Shown here: positions 35,735 through 45,909 of the stretch, in pieces
Layout: each line of letters starts with the position of its first letter
Numbering within the stretch: position 1 is the stretch's first letter
Assembly: GCF_037055275.1 (NCBI RefSeq)
Contig: NZ_CP146343.1
Coordinates: 3,010,501-3,074,500 of the forward strand
DNA: 64,000 bases
DNA from: Pseudomonas sp. ML2-2023-3
GTDB taxonomy: Bacteria > Pseudomonadota > Gammaproteobacteria > Pseudomonadales > Pseudomonadaceae
Direction: 5' to 3'
Position numbers and translations under genes: made by a program
The notes under the pieces: model-generated
What the model saw: the letters and a program-made list of their open reading frames with translations, nothing else
Database searches by the model: none
What the model was told of the DNA's origin: nothing

Positions 35735-36562
35735 ATGAATAAAACAGTCATTCGATCAGCGCTGTTTGTACCCGCCACTCGCCCCGAGCGTATTGCCAAG
35801 GCGCTGGCAAGCAGCGCCGATGCGGTCATCGTCGACCTTGAGGACGCCGTGGCGGAACACCTGAAGGTGCAGGCGCGGGCCAATCTGGAGGCGTTTCTGG
35901 AGGCCAATCCCGACGCTCGGGTGCTGGTTCGCATCAATGCGCCGCAGCATGAACAACAGGCGGCTGATCTGGACCTGTGCCGTCGCCAGCCCGGTGTGGT
36001 GGCGGTATTGCTGCCCAAGGCAGAGAGCGCCGTGCAGGTCGAATTGGCGGCGGCTTGCGCCAAGCCCGTCTGGCCGATCATCGAAAGCGCCAGGGGCTTG
36101 CTTGAAATAAAAGCCATCGCCCGGGCAGCGGGGGTTGAACGACTGACGTTCGGTGCCCTGGACCTTGGCCTGGACTTGGGCTTGAACAGCACGAGCGCCG
36201 CAGCGCAGCGCATGCTCGACCAGGCCCGCTATGCCATTTTGCTGCACAGCCGACTGGTGCAACTGGCGCCGCCGCTGGACAGCGTTTTTCCGGATATCAA
36301 AAACATCGAGGGCATGGCCCGAATGGCTGCCGATGCCCGGGACATGGGATTTGGCGGCCTGCTGTGCATCCATCCCAGTCAGGTTGCTTTGATTCACGAC
36401 ACCTACATGCCGGGGGCTGAAGAGCTGGACCGGGCCCGGCGGATTCTGGCTGCGGTTGAGTCCGCAGGCGGGGTGTTCGTGGTTGACGGGCAGATGGTCG
36501 ATGCGCCGGTGATCGAGCATTCACGACGAATCGTGCGGCGGGCAGGGGCTGCGCCTGTCTGA
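35735..36562 (+). CDS. ccl: (S)-citramalyl-CoA lyase
   Basis: A 275-residue CitE-like TIM-barrel protein. It shows SALFVPATRPERIAKAL, DAVIVDLEDAV with Mg-binding acidic residues, VLLPKAESAVQVE and LLCIHPSQVALIH. It splits citramalyl-CoA to pyruvate and acetyl-CoA. ATG at 35735 with GGAG seven bases upstream is preferred; a GTG at 35696 overlapping ict by four bases would add 13 residues. It corresponds to PA0883. Confidence 0.87.
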   Translation: MNKTVIRSALFVPATRPERIAKALASSADAVIVDLEDAVAEHLKVQARANLEAFLEANPDARVLVRINAPQHEQQAADLDLCRRQPGVVAVLLPKAESAVQVELAAACAKPVWPIIESARGLLEIKAIARAAGVERLTFGALDLGLDLGLNSTSAAAQRMLDQARYAILLHSRLVQLAPPLDSVFPDIKNIEGMARMAADARDMGFGGLLCIHPSQVALIHDTYMPGAEELDRARRILAAVESAGGVFVVDGQMVDAPVIEHSRRIVRRAGAAPV

Positions 36563-37617
<1,055 letters not shown>

Positions 37618-37713
37618 GGCCTTGTATGTCGTTGGCGACCCCGGGTGGGGTCGCCCGCGCTTGCATCGGTTCCATGTGTCGCTTTGCGACCGCTTTTTCA
37701 AGGGAGATAACCC

Positions 37714-38352
37714 ATGCACGCAGTTGTTCGTGTCTGGAACCACGCGGAAGAAATGCTGGTGGCGTTCCTGCTTGCAGGAATGACCCTGGTCACATTTTCC
37801 TATGTGGTGTTCAACAACCTCTACGGCATTTTCTACTCGCTGGGGGATTCGCTTCCATTTGGCAACGAAGCCATGCTCAGCATCGGCGACGGTATTTTGT
37901 ACATCGCCCAGGAGATGACCTGGAGCGTGGCGCTGACCAAGGCGATGTTCGGCTGGCTGATTTTTGTCGGCCTGGCCTGGGGCGTGCGGATTGGCGCGCA
38001 CATAGGTGTCGACTTGCTGGTGCGCCAGTTCAATCCTGCCAACCAGCGCCGCGTGGCCTTGCTCGCCGTGGCCATCTGCCTGGGTTACTGCGCCTTGATG
38101 GCCTACTCCAGCGAGCAGTGGGTTGCCACGTTGTATCAAGTGGGGACCAGTGCCGAAGACCTGGACCGATTCGGCATTGCCCAATGGCAAATCGTAATGA
38201 TCGTACCCATCGGTTTTGCCCTGATGTTCGTTCGTTTCCTGCAGATTTTCATCCGTATCGCCCAAGGCAAGCAGCAGGGACTGGGCTTGCACAGTGAGCT
38301 GGATGACGCCGTCAAGCTGGCGGAAAACGACAAGCAGGGGACCGACCAATGA
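37714..38352 (+). CDS. dctQ: TRAP transporter small membrane subunit DctQ
   Basis: A 212-residue inner-membrane protein with four hydrophobic helices: near residues 12-33, 55-90, 105-125 and 155-180. This fits the DctQ family, and the Trp-Gly-rich loop ending VRIGAHIGVDLLV is typical. AAGGGAG precedes the ATG. It overlaps dctM by four bases and corresponds to PA0885. It bridges the binding protein and DctM. Confidence 0.87.
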   Translation: MHAVVRVWNHAEEMLVAFLLAGMTLVTFSYVVFNNLYGIFYSLGDSLPFGNEAMLSIGDGILYIAQEMTWSVALTKAMFGWLIFVGLAWGVRIGAHIGVDLLVRQFNPANQRRVALLAVAICLGYCALMAYSSEQWVATLYQVGTSAEDLDRFGIAQWQIVMIVPIGFALMFVRFLQIFIRIAQGKQQGLGLHSELDDAVKLAENDKQGTDQ

Positions 38353-39629
38353 CCATTACCTTCCTTTTTGTCGCCCTGTTCGTGCTGATGTTCATTGGCA
38401 TTCCGGTGGCGATTTCCCTGGGTTTGTCCGGGGCCATGACCATCCTGTTCTTCAGCAACGACTCGGTGCGTTCCCTGGCGATCAAACTGTTTGAAACCAG
38501 CGAGCACTACACACTGCTGGCCATTCCGTTCTTTCTGCTGTCTGGCGCATTCATGACCAGCGGTGGCGTAGCCCGTCGCCTGATCGACTTCGCCAACGCT
38601 TGCGTCGGTCACATCAAGGGTGGCCTGGCCATCGCAGCGATCCTTGCCTGCATGCTGTTTGCCGCCCTGAGCGGTTCGTCGCCGGCCACGGTGGCTGCGG
38701 TGGGTTCGATCGTCATCGCGGGCATGGTGCGTTCCGGCTACAAGCAAGACTTTGCCGCCGGTATTGTGTGCAACGCGGGCACCCTGGGCATTCTGATTCC
38801 ACCGTCGATTGTCATGGTGGTGTACGCCACCGCGACCGAGACATCGGTGGGCAAGCTGTTCATGGCAGGCGTTGTGCCGGGGCTGTTGCTGGGCCTTGTA
38901 TTGATGATCACCATCTACATCATGGCCCGCGTGAAAGACATGCCATCGCTGCCACGGGCCACGTTCAAGGAAATCATGGTCGCGGGCCGAAGGGCCGGTT
39001 GGGGCCTGATGCTGATCGTGATCATTCTGGGCGGTATCTACTCGGGCATGTTCACACCGACCGAAGCGGCTGCCGTGGCCGCCGTCTATGCCGCGTTCGT
39101 GGCCATCTTCATCTACAAGGACATGACCGTACGGCAATGCCCGAAAGTGATTATCGAAGCGGGCAAGCTGAGTGTGGTGCTGATGTTCATCATCGCCAAC
39201 GCCATGCTGTTCGCCCACGTACTGACTACCGAGCAGATCCCGCAGTCGATCACGGCCTGGGTGGTGGAGCAGGGTTTTACGCCGATTGAGTTCCTGCTGG
39301 TGGTCAACGTCGTGCTGCTGGTTGCGGGCACCTTTATGGAGCCGTCCGCGATCATCCTGATCCTTGCGCCGATTCTGTTTCCGATTGCGATGCAACTGGG
39401 CATCGACCCGATCCACCTTGGCATCATCATGGTGGTGAACATGGAAATCGGGCTGATCACACCGCCGACCGGGCTTAACCTGTTTGTCACCTCGGCGGTG
39501 ACGGGCATGCCGCTGACCCGCGTGGTGCGAGCGGTATCGCCGTGGCTGCTGGTGATGCTGGCGTTCCTGGTGCTGGTGACGTATGTGCCGTTTGTTTCAC
39601 TGGCGTTGCCGAACTGGTTGGGGATGTAG
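38349..39629 (+). CDS. dctM: TRAP transporter large membrane subunit DctM
   Basis: A 426-residue protein of 11-12 membrane segments, the Na+-coupled translocation subunit. DctM marks are AIPFFLLSGAFMTSGGVARRL, ALSGSSPATVAAVGSI, GTLGILIPPSIVMVVYA and LITPPTGLNLFV. It is the last gene of the itaconate operon. With dctP frameshifted upstream, uptake would need a substitute binding protein. A block of long inverted repeats follows the stop. Confidence 0.92.
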   Translation: MTITFLFVALFVLMFIGIPVAISLGLSGAMTILFFSNDSVRSLAIKLFETSEHYTLLAIPFFLLSGAFMTSGGVARRLIDFANACVGHIKGGLAIAAILACMLFAALSGSSPATVAAVGSIVIAGMVRSGYKQDFAAGIVCNAGTLGILIPPSIVMVVYATATETSVGKLFMAGVVPGLLLGLVLMITIYIMARVKDMPSLPRATFKEIMVAGRRAGWGLMLIVIILGGIYSGMFTPTEAAAVAAVYAAFVAIFIYKDMTVRQCPKVIIEAGKLSVVLMFIIANAMLFAHVLTTEQIPQSITAWVVEQGFTPIEFLLVVNVVLLVAGTFMEPSAIILILAPILFPIAMQLGIDPIHLGIIMVVNMEIGLITPPTGLNLFVTSAVTGMPLTRVVRAVSPWLLVMLAFLVLVTYVPFVSLALPNWLGM

Positions 39630-39676
39630 GTGTAGCCGCTTCGCGCTCGATCGACACGCGGGATGGGTGAAGAATC

Positions 39677-39824
39677 TGTAGTCGCTGACGAGCCGTGCGA
39701 GGCTGCGATCGGCTGCGCAGCAGTCGTAAAGTCAGCTTCCACGGTTAATCAGGGATACCGCGCGTGCCGGTTTTGCGACCGCTTCGCGCTCGATCGCAGC
39801 CTTCGTTCCTCGTCAGCGACTACA
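39677..39824. repeat. long inverted repeat, family 'tgtag(t/c)cgctgacga', copy A
   Basis: TGTAGTCGCTGACGAGC...GGCTGCGATC at 39677-39710 is matched by GATCGCAGCC...CGTCAGCGACTACA at 39792-39824. The centre of about 80 bases contains a further sub-palindrome (GGCTGCGCAGCAG). It has no coding content. The same family occurs at 39846, 47957, 58956 and 59149, and a partial copy abuts dctM at 39631-39660. Confidence 0.8.
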
Positions 39825-39845
39825 CGCGGGATGGGTGACGAACGC

Positions 39846-39960
39846 TGTAGCCGCTGACGAGCCGTGCGAGGCTGCGTCCGGTTTGGTGCGCCACTGCGAC
39901 GCAGCAGTCGTAAAACATCATGACGCCTATCGCAGCCTTCGTTCCTCGTCAGCGACTACA
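39846..39960. repeat. long inverted repeat, copy B
   Basis: TGTAGCCGCTGACGAG...GGCTGCG at 39846-39876 pairs with CGCAGCC...CTCGTCAGCGACTACA ending at 39960. It follows copy A after 21 bases. A central CACTGCGACGCAGCAGTCGTAAAA segment is shared in part with copy A. The pair separates the itaconate operon from the YeeE/YedE gene. Confidence 0.8.
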
Positions 39961-40044
39961 CCGGCTACACAGCAATTGCCCGCCGCGCAGGTTTATACTC
40001 GGCACCTTCGCAATTCATCACTTCCCTGGGTATCGAGATTTCTC

Positions 40045-41256
40045 ATGAGCCGTTCTCTTTCCATGTCTCCTGCGCGCAAGCCGGTCGCGCCACTGGTGGC
40101 TTTTTTCCTTTTGTTGTTTGGCGCAGCGTTCCTGCAAAACAGTGTCGGCTCGCGCCAGGTTCTGTTGCTGGTCGTCGGGGCTGCTCTGGGTTTGACGCTC
40201 TATCACGCGGCCTTCGGATTTACTTCGGCATGGCGGGTGTTTATCAATGATCGGCGCGGCGCAGGTTTGCGTGCGCAAATGGTGATGCTCGCTGTGGCGG
40301 TGGTGCTGTTTTTCCCCGCGCTGGGAGCTGGCACTTTGTTTGGCCAGCCGGTGGTCGGTCTGGTGGCGCCTGTCGGGATTTCGGTGGTGTTCGGCGCATT
40401 CATTTTCGGGATCGGCATGCAACTGGGCGGCGGGTGTGCGTCCGGGACCCTGTTCACCGTCGGTGGTGGCAATGCGCGAATGCTGGTCACGCTGTTGTTC
40501 TTTATCTGCGGCTCCCTGATTGCCACTCACCATGTTGATTGGTGGTTTGCGCTGCCCTCGTTTGCACCCGTTTCCATCGTCAAGAGCTTTGGCGTGGTTC
40601 CGGCTTTGCTCTTGAGTCTGGCCGTGTTCGCAGTCATTGCTGCGGTGACGGTGCGCCTGGAAAAGAGCCGTCATGGCACGCTGGAAGAGGGCGTTAGCAG
40701 CGAACATCAGGGGCTGCGCCGCTTCTTGCGGGGGCCGTGGCCGTTGGTGTGGGGGGCGATCGGCCTGGCGTTGCTCAATTACGCCACGCTGGCCCTGGCC
40801 GGGCGGCCCTGGGGTATTACGTCGGCCTTTGCACTGTGGGGCGCCAAGGCCGCGAGCGGGTTGGGCGTCGATGTCGGCAGCTGGGCGTTCTGGCAGATGC
40901 CGGGCAATGCCAAAGCCCTGGCCGCGCCTGTCTGGGAAGACGTCACCAGCGTCATGAACATGGGCATTGTCCTGGGTGCGCTCTTGGCGGCAGGTCTGGC
41001 CGGACGTTTCGCACCCAGCCTGAAAATCCCGGCCCGCTCGCTGGTGGCGGCGGTGATCGGCGGCTTGTTGCTCGGTTATGGTTCGCGTCTGGCCTACGGC
41101 TGCAACATCGGTGCGTATTTCAGTGGCATCGCGTCGGGCAGCCTGCATGGCTGGGTGTGGCTCGTGGCTGCGTTCATCGGCAATAGCGTGGGCGTGCGCC
41201 TGCGGCCATTGTTCTTTGAAGGCGAGCGTCGGCAGGTGGCGCTGAGCGGCTGCTGA
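40045..41256 (+). CDS. YeeE/YedE family (TsuA-type) thiosulfate/sulfur transporter
   Basis: A 403-residue inner-membrane protein with about 10 helices. The repeated cysteine signatures GMQLGGGCASGTLFTVGGGN and YGCNIGAYFSGIASGSLHGW are those of TsuA/YeeE. That family passes thiosulfate through the membrane along conserved cysteines. Start ATG at 40045 (MSRSLSMS) excludes a long extension that would read through the upstream repeats. There is no neighbouring TusA or rhodanese gene. Confidence 0.88.
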   Translation: MSRSLSMSPARKPVAPLVAFFLLLFGAAFLQNSVGSRQVLLLVVGAALGLTLYHAAFGFTSAWRVFINDRRGAGLRAQMVMLAVAVVLFFPALGAGTLFGQPVVGLVAPVGISVVFGAFIFGIGMQLGGGCASGTLFTVGGGNARMLVTLLFFICGSLIATHHVDWWFALPSFAPVSIVKSFGVVPALLLSLAVFAVIAAVTVRLEKSRHGTLEEGVSSEHQGLRRFLRGPWPLVWGAIGLALLNYATLALAGRPWGITSAFALWGAKAASGLGVDVGSWAFWQMPGNAKALAAPVWEDVTSVMNMGIVLGALLAAGLAGRFAPSLKIPARSLVAAVIGGLLLGYGSRLAYGCNIGAYFSGIASGSLHGWVWLVAAFIGNSVGVRLRPLFFEGERRQVALSGC

Positions 41257-41352
41257 GAAGGCGGGCGGTACGGGCGTGCTGATCCTTTCTCAGCAACGCC
41301 CGTATTAAAGCGACAGGAAATCTTTATGCCGATTTCCTGGGTTCAAGGTTGA

Positions 41353-42867
41353 TCAGTGTTCTTGCTCGAAGTGCTTTTTACGGGGTGACGAGGCGTGCTC
41401 ATGGTGCTCGTCGGTCTCCACAATCGGCACTTCCTTGCCGTTGCAGTCGAACAGCTTGCCATCGCGGAACACGTCACCGTCGTTGAGCCGGCTGATATCC
41501 CGTGAGTGCAGGATGCGATCGCTGGCGGCGACGAATACCGACTGTTGGTCGGAGTTACCGGCCCGCAGGTGGTTGAACAGCAGGTTGAGCAGGATGGCCA
41601 TGATCGCTGCCGAGCTGATGCCGGAGTGGAAAATGGTCTCGAACCACGTCGGGAAGTGGTGATAGAAGTTGGGCGCCGCAATCGGGATCATGCCGAAGCC
41701 GATTGATGTCGCCACGATGATCAGGTTCATGTTGTTGCGGTAATCCACCTGGGCCAGGGTGCGGATGCCGCTGGCCGCGACGGTGCCGAACAGTACCAGG
41801 CCAGCACCACCGAGGACGGCAGTGGGTACGGCCGCCACCAGTCTGCCCATGACCGGCAGCAGGCCCAGCGTCACCAGGATCAACCCCGCCGTCGCCACCA
41901 CGTAGCGGCTTTTCACGCCGGTGACGGCTACCAGGCCAACGTTTTGCGCAAAGGCACTCTGAGTGAAGGAGCCAAACAGTGGCGCCAGGGCGCTGGAGAT
42001 CATGTCCGCCCGCAGGCCGTTGCCGAGGCGTTTCGAGTCGACCTTGGTTTCGATGATCTCTCCGACGGCGAGGATGTCCGCGGAGGTTTCGACCATGGTC
42101 ACGATGATCACGATCAGCATCGACAGGATGGCGGCAAGCCTGAACTCAGGCATGCCGTAGTGCAGGACTTCGGGCAGTGCGACCAGCGAGCCTTCCAGCA
42201 CATTGGAGAAGTCGGTCATGCCAAAGGCCCATGCGACCAGGGTGCCGATGACGATCGCCAGCAGAATCGACAGGCGAGAAATACTGGCGCTCCCCAGCTT
42301 GCTCAGCAGCAGTACGGTCACCAGCGTGAATGCCGCCAGGCCGATGTTGGCCGTGCTGCCAAAGTCTGCGGCCTGACTGTTGCCACCCATGGCCCAGCGG
42401 GCCGTGACAGGCATCAGGGTCAGGCCGATGGTGACGATGACGATACCCGTCACCAGCGGCGGAAAGTACTTGATGATGCTCGAAAACAACGGCGTGATCA
42501 GCAAGCCCACCAACGACGCCACAATCACCGCCCCGAACACCACAGGCAGCCCGCCAGCCCCGTCGCTGCCGATAATGGCCACCATGGTTGCGACACCGGC
42601 GAAGGACACCCCCTGAACCAGCGGCAGGCGACAGCCGAAGAAGGGAATGCCAAGGGTTTGCAGCAAGGTGGCCAGGCCTCCGGCGAACAGCGATGCGGCG
42701 ATCAGCAGGCCAACATCGGCTGAAGAAAGGCCGGCAGCCTGACCGATGATCAGGGGGACAGCGATGATGCCTCCGTACATGGTCAGCACATGCTGAAGTC
42801 CGTAGGCCAGGTTGGCGCCAATACCGAGGTTTTCGTCCTCTGGACGAGATGAAGCGGAAGAAGTCAT
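41353..42867 (-). CDS. NCS2 nucleobase:cation symporter (purine/urate type)
   Basis: A 504-residue permease with about 14 helices. Family motifs are LAYGLQHVLTMYGGIIAVPL, QGVSFAGVATMVAIIG, SADILAVGEIIE (the QxEP-like region is modified) and AQNVGLVAVTGVKSRYV. It resembles the XanP/UacT urate-xanthine group. The C-terminal about 60 residues form a His/charged hydrophilic tail. It lies 126 bases after an 8-oxoguanine deaminase-type gene on the same strand, consistent with purine salvage or degradation. Confidence 0.87.
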   Translation of the reverse strand: MTSSASSRPEDENLGIGANLAYGLQHVLTMYGGIIAVPLIIGQAAGLSSADVGLLIAASLFAGGLATLLQTLGIPFFGCRLPLVQGVSFAGVATMVAIIGSDGAGGLPVVFGAVIVASLVGLLITPLFSSIIKYFPPLVTGIVIVTIGLTLMPVTARWAMGGNSQAADFGSTANIGLAAFTLVTVLLLSKLGSASISRLSILLAIVIGTLVAWAFGMTDFSNVLEGSLVALPEVLHYGMPEFRLAAILSMLIVIIVTMVETSADILAVGEIIETKVDSKRLGNGLRADMISSALAPLFGSFTQSAFAQNVGLVAVTGVKSRYVVATAGLILVTLGLLPVMGRLVAAVPTAVLGGAGLVLFGTVAASGIRTLAQVDYRNNMNLIIVATSIGFGMIPIAAPNFYHHFPTWFETIFHSGISSAAIMAILLNLLFNHLRAGNSDQQSVFVAASDRILHSRDISRLNDGDVFRDGKLFDCNGKEVPIVETDEHHEHASSPRKKHFEQEH

Positions 42868-42993
42868 GGTGAGTAGCTCGCTTTTGTTATTTTAGATGCG
42901 TCTAACAGCACGTTCTCAGTCGCATTCGACGAGTGTTGGGCTCAGTCGCGGCCCGTCGTTGCCCTCAGTGCAGAGCGCAACGGTTTGAACGGA

Positions 42994-44352
42994 TCATTCG
43001 CCGCTGACCAACTGGCGGGCCAACTGGTTGTGGCGCTCCAGCACCCGGGGCAGGTCGACGGTGGTGAGGTGGCCGTCCTTTACCACCACCCGACCATTGA
43101 TCACGCTGGTGTCGACGTGGGTCGGGGTGCAGAACACCAGGGCAGCCAGTGGATCGTGAAGGGCGCCGGCATAGGCCAGGTGGCCAAGGTCGAAGGCCAC
43201 GAAGTCCGCCACCATGCCGGGGGCCAGGGCACCAATGTCATTGCGGTTGAGTACTTTGGCGCCGCCCAGTGTTGCGATCTCCAGCGCCTCGCGGGCGGAC
43301 ATCGCGTCAGGGCCAAAACCGACACGCTGCAACAGCAGCGCCTGGCGTACTTCGCCGATCATGCTGGCGCCATCGTTGGAGGCCGAACCGTCGACGCCCA
43401 GGCCCACTGATACGCCGTGGTCGCGCATCGTGCGGATCGGTGCGATCCCCGAACCCAGTCGCATGTTCGAGCACGGGCAGTGGGCGACCCCGGTACCGGT
43501 GCGGGCGAACAGTTCGATGCCGTGCTGATCCAGTTGCACACAGTGGGCGTGCCACACGTCGGGGCCGACCCAGCCCAGGTCTTCGACGTATTGGGCAGGA
43601 GTCATGCCGAACTTCTCGCGGCTGTAGGCGATGTCGTTGATGTTCTCCGCAAGGTGCGTGTGCAGCGACACACCGTACTGGCGCGCAAGAACGGCTGATT
43701 CGCGCATCAGGTCGCGGCTCACTGAAAAAGGTGAGCAGGGCGCCACGACCATGCGCAGCATCGAGCCATGACGGGCGTCGTGGTAGTCCTCGATCAGGCG
43801 CTGGGAGTCCTTGAGAATGTCGCTTTCTTTTTCCACCACCGAGTCGGGCGGCAGACCGCCCAGGCTTTGGCCCACACTCATGCTGCCGCGGGCAGCGTGA
43901 AAGCGCATGCCAATCTCTGCCGCTGCATGGATGCTGTCGTCGAGCTTGCAGCCGTTGGGGTAGATGTAGAGATGGTCACTGGATGTGGTGCAGCCGGACA
44001 AAATCAGTTCGGCCATCGCGGTTTGGGTCGAAACGGCGATCATTTCAGGCGTCAGTCGCGCCCAGATTGTATACAAGTTTGTCAGCCAGTTGAACAATTC
44101 GCCGTCCTGCGCCGCCGGTACTACACGGGTCAGGCTCTGGTACATGTGGTGGTGGGTATTGACCAGCCCCGGGATCACCACTTTGCCGGCCATGTCCAGA
44201 ATCACGTCGGCATGTTGGGGCAGGGTGTCGGTAGGACCGACCTGCCTGATCAGGTTGCCTTCGATGAACAGGCCACCGCGCCTGATCTCCCGACGTTCAC
44301 CATCCATTGTCACCAAAAGATCTGCGTTTTTGACCAGTAAAGTTTTGGGCAT
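42994..44352 (-). CDS. 8-oxoguanine deaminase-type amidohydrolase
   Basis: A 452-residue amidohydrolase of the ATZ/TRZ group. Metal and catalytic residues are visible in LVNTHHHMYQSLTR, SLHTHLAENINDIAYS, WHAHCVQLD and LGVDGSASNDGASM. It is close in style to P. aeruginosa PA0142, an 8-oxoguanine deaminase. AGAGGA precedes the ATG at 44352; the extension to 44454 is not supported. The NCS2 permease gene follows, so both may take part in purine turnover. Deamination of related purines or pterins is an alternative. Confidence 0.85.
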   Translation of the reverse strand: MPKTLLVKNADLLVTMDGERREIRRGGLFIEGNLIRQVGPTDTLPQHADVILDMAGKVVIPGLVNTHHHMYQSLTRVVPAAQDGELFNWLTNLYTIWARLTPEMIAVSTQTAMAELILSGCTTSSDHLYIYPNGCKLDDSIHAAAEIGMRFHAARGSMSVGQSLGGLPPDSVVEKESDILKDSQRLIEDYHDARHGSMLRMVVAPCSPFSVSRDLMRESAVLARQYGVSLHTHLAENINDIAYSREKFGMTPAQYVEDLGWVGPDVWHAHCVQLDQHGIELFARTGTGVAHCPCSNMRLGSGIAPIRTMRDHGVSVGLGVDGSASNDGASMIGEVRQALLLQRVGFGPDAMSAREALEIATLGGAKVLNRNDIGALAPGMVADFVAFDLGHLAYAGALHDPLAALVFCTPTHVDTSVINGRVVVKDGHLTTVDLPRVLERHNQLARQLVSGE

Positions 44353-44686
44353 GGGTTTTCCTCTTCCGTGATGGCTCAGGCAAGCATCGGTGTGCGTGTT
44401 GAATGACATGTCTGGATGACGCTCGATGGGTTCGAGCCGCTGTGGAGGTTGCATGGTTATTAACCGTCGCAGTACGCACCGGCGACTGCCGGGGTCGTAG
44501 GCGCGGATTTATGTAACCAGAATTTAAATAGATTGTATACAAGTAAAGTGGGTGCGCTGATTTGCCCGGTAACAGCGGGCGCCCGTTCCACCCGTCCAGT
44601 TCTTGGGTCAGGAAAAGGGAATGTTTTGCCATTACATTGCCATCACTCTATGATCAAAATGCGCTATTTACCGGACGCACAACCCT
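44353..44686. other. divergent intergenic region, deaminase / GGDEF gene
   Basis: About 330 bases carry no supported ORF. An AT-rich patch near 44510-44545 (TTTAAATAGATTGTATACAAG) could hold the promoter or an operator of the deaminase-permease unit. The 10-bp element TTGTATACAA at 44533-44542 is a perfect palindrome. Confidence 0.45.
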
Positions 44687-45550
44687 ATGCCCGTTGACCT
44701 GGACGCTCTCTACCCCAAGCTGATTCATTTGATGCTGGACACGGTTTTTGTGGTCGACAGGGACAACCGGATTGCATTTGTCAGTAATGCCTGCGAGGCG
44801 CTGCTCGGCTACTTTGCCGAGGAACTGACCGGAACCGTCATTACGGACTACATGCATCCTGAGGATCTGACGACCACTCGGGCCTCTATTGCCCGGGTCA
44901 TGAACGGCCAGGCTCACGTTGATTTTCGCAACCGCTACATCCGCAAGGATGGAAGCATCGTGCATATCCTCTGGGCTGCCTTTTGGTCCGAGGATGTGGG
45001 CGCGCGCATCGGCGTTGCGCGGGACGTGACGGCCCTCAGGGACGCCGAAGATGAATTGCGCTTCCTTGCCCATCATGATCCGCTGACAAAGCTGACCAAC
45101 CGCTCGCTGTTCAATGATCGGCTGGACCTGGCCCTGCGGGCGGCGAACCGGCGCAAAAGCACTCTGGCCCTGCTGTTCGTGGACATGAATGACTTCAAGG
45201 GCATCAATGACATTTACGGGCATGCCATGGGCGATCGTGTGTTGTGCATGGCGGCTCGACGGCTGGAGAGCTGCGTGCGCGAGACGGACACCGTGGCTCG
45301 GATGGGCGGCGATGAGTTCACGGTCCTGTTGACGGATATTGGCTCGCAGGACGTCGTGCTCGATAAAGTCGCACAGATCAACGCGGTCATGGCGCAGCCG
45401 CTGGGCGCCGAGTTTGGCGGGATGTACATGCCGTCCTGCAGTATCGGCGTGGCCTTTTATCCGGCAGACGGGGTGGATGCCGATACGCTGCTCAGCCATG
45501 CCGATGGCGAGATGTACCGGGTCAAGCGAAGCCGTTCTCTGGCCGGGTGA
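44687..45550 (+). CDS. PAS domain-containing diguanylate cyclase
   Basis: A 287-residue protein: an N-terminal PAS domain (about residues 8-125, with LDTVFVVDRDNRIAFVSNACEALLGY and the PAC-like IGVARDVTALRDAEDEL), then a GGDEF domain. The active site ARMGGDEFTVLL is intact. The inhibitory site RETD lies five residues before it, so feedback by c-di-GMP is expected. There are no membrane segments, so it is cytoplasmic. The sensed ligand is unknown. The ribosome-binding site at the ATG is weak. Confidence 0.93.
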   Translation: MPVDLDALYPKLIHLMLDTVFVVDRDNRIAFVSNACEALLGYFAEELTGTVITDYMHPEDLTTTRASIARVMNGQAHVDFRNRYIRKDGSIVHILWAAFWSEDVGARIGVARDVTALRDAEDELRFLAHHDPLTKLTNRSLFNDRLDLALRAANRRKSTLALLFVDMNDFKGINDIYGHAMGDRVLCMAARRLESCVRETDTVARMGGDEFTVLLTDIGSQDVVLDKVAQINAVMAQPLGAEFGGMYMPSCSIGVAFYPADGVDADTLLSHADGEMYRVKRSRSLAG

Positions 45551-45909
45551 AGGCCTGTGCGGTGGCTGCGCCTGCACCTTTTCTTGGCCGGATACAGCGC
45601 CGTTGGCGTTTTGCTCCCCGGAGAGGGCGTTTTTTGGCGCTATGGGTTGAAAAATCAGATCGCCGTCTCTTCAACTTGCACGTCTCAGCGGCTACCATGC
45701 GCGCCCTGGTTTTGCATGCCCGGTCAGTGCCAAGGTTTGCGCCCAGCCTGCCTTGAACCTTTCCTGTAACTCGCCAGCCACGGCTGTGGCGTCGAACGAA
45801 GCTCAATCACACATACCTGTTTTCTCCTCCCGCCCCGGTCTTTGCCCGTGCCGGGCTGCACCTGCCTGTCGCGGGTTTTTCCATTGATCAATGAGGTCGT
45901 GAGTTAATT
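45551..45909. other. gene-poor stretch upstream of the MFS gene
   Basis: About 360 bases hold overlapping frames of 60-94 codons on both strands, none with protein-like composition or a good start. I see no supported feature. Confidence 0.5.

Noticed and set aside
38136..39416. 426-codon minus-strand ORF opposite dctM
   Set aside because: His/Gln/Asp-rich complement of membrane-helix codons, typical of non-coding shadows.
39677..39960. Possible CRISPR array from regularly repeated palindromes
   Set aside because: Only two imperfect copies of more than 110 bases with internal inverted symmetry, no short repeat-spacer periodicity and no cas genes.
39835..40044. N-terminal extension of the YeeE/YedE gene
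   Set aside because: It would translate the intergenic palindromic repeat; the ATG at 40045 opens a normal family N-terminus.
45547..45806. Overlapping small ORFs on both strands between the GGDEF and MFS genes
   Set aside because: No good start sites, mixed composition and no family resemblance; treated as non-coding.
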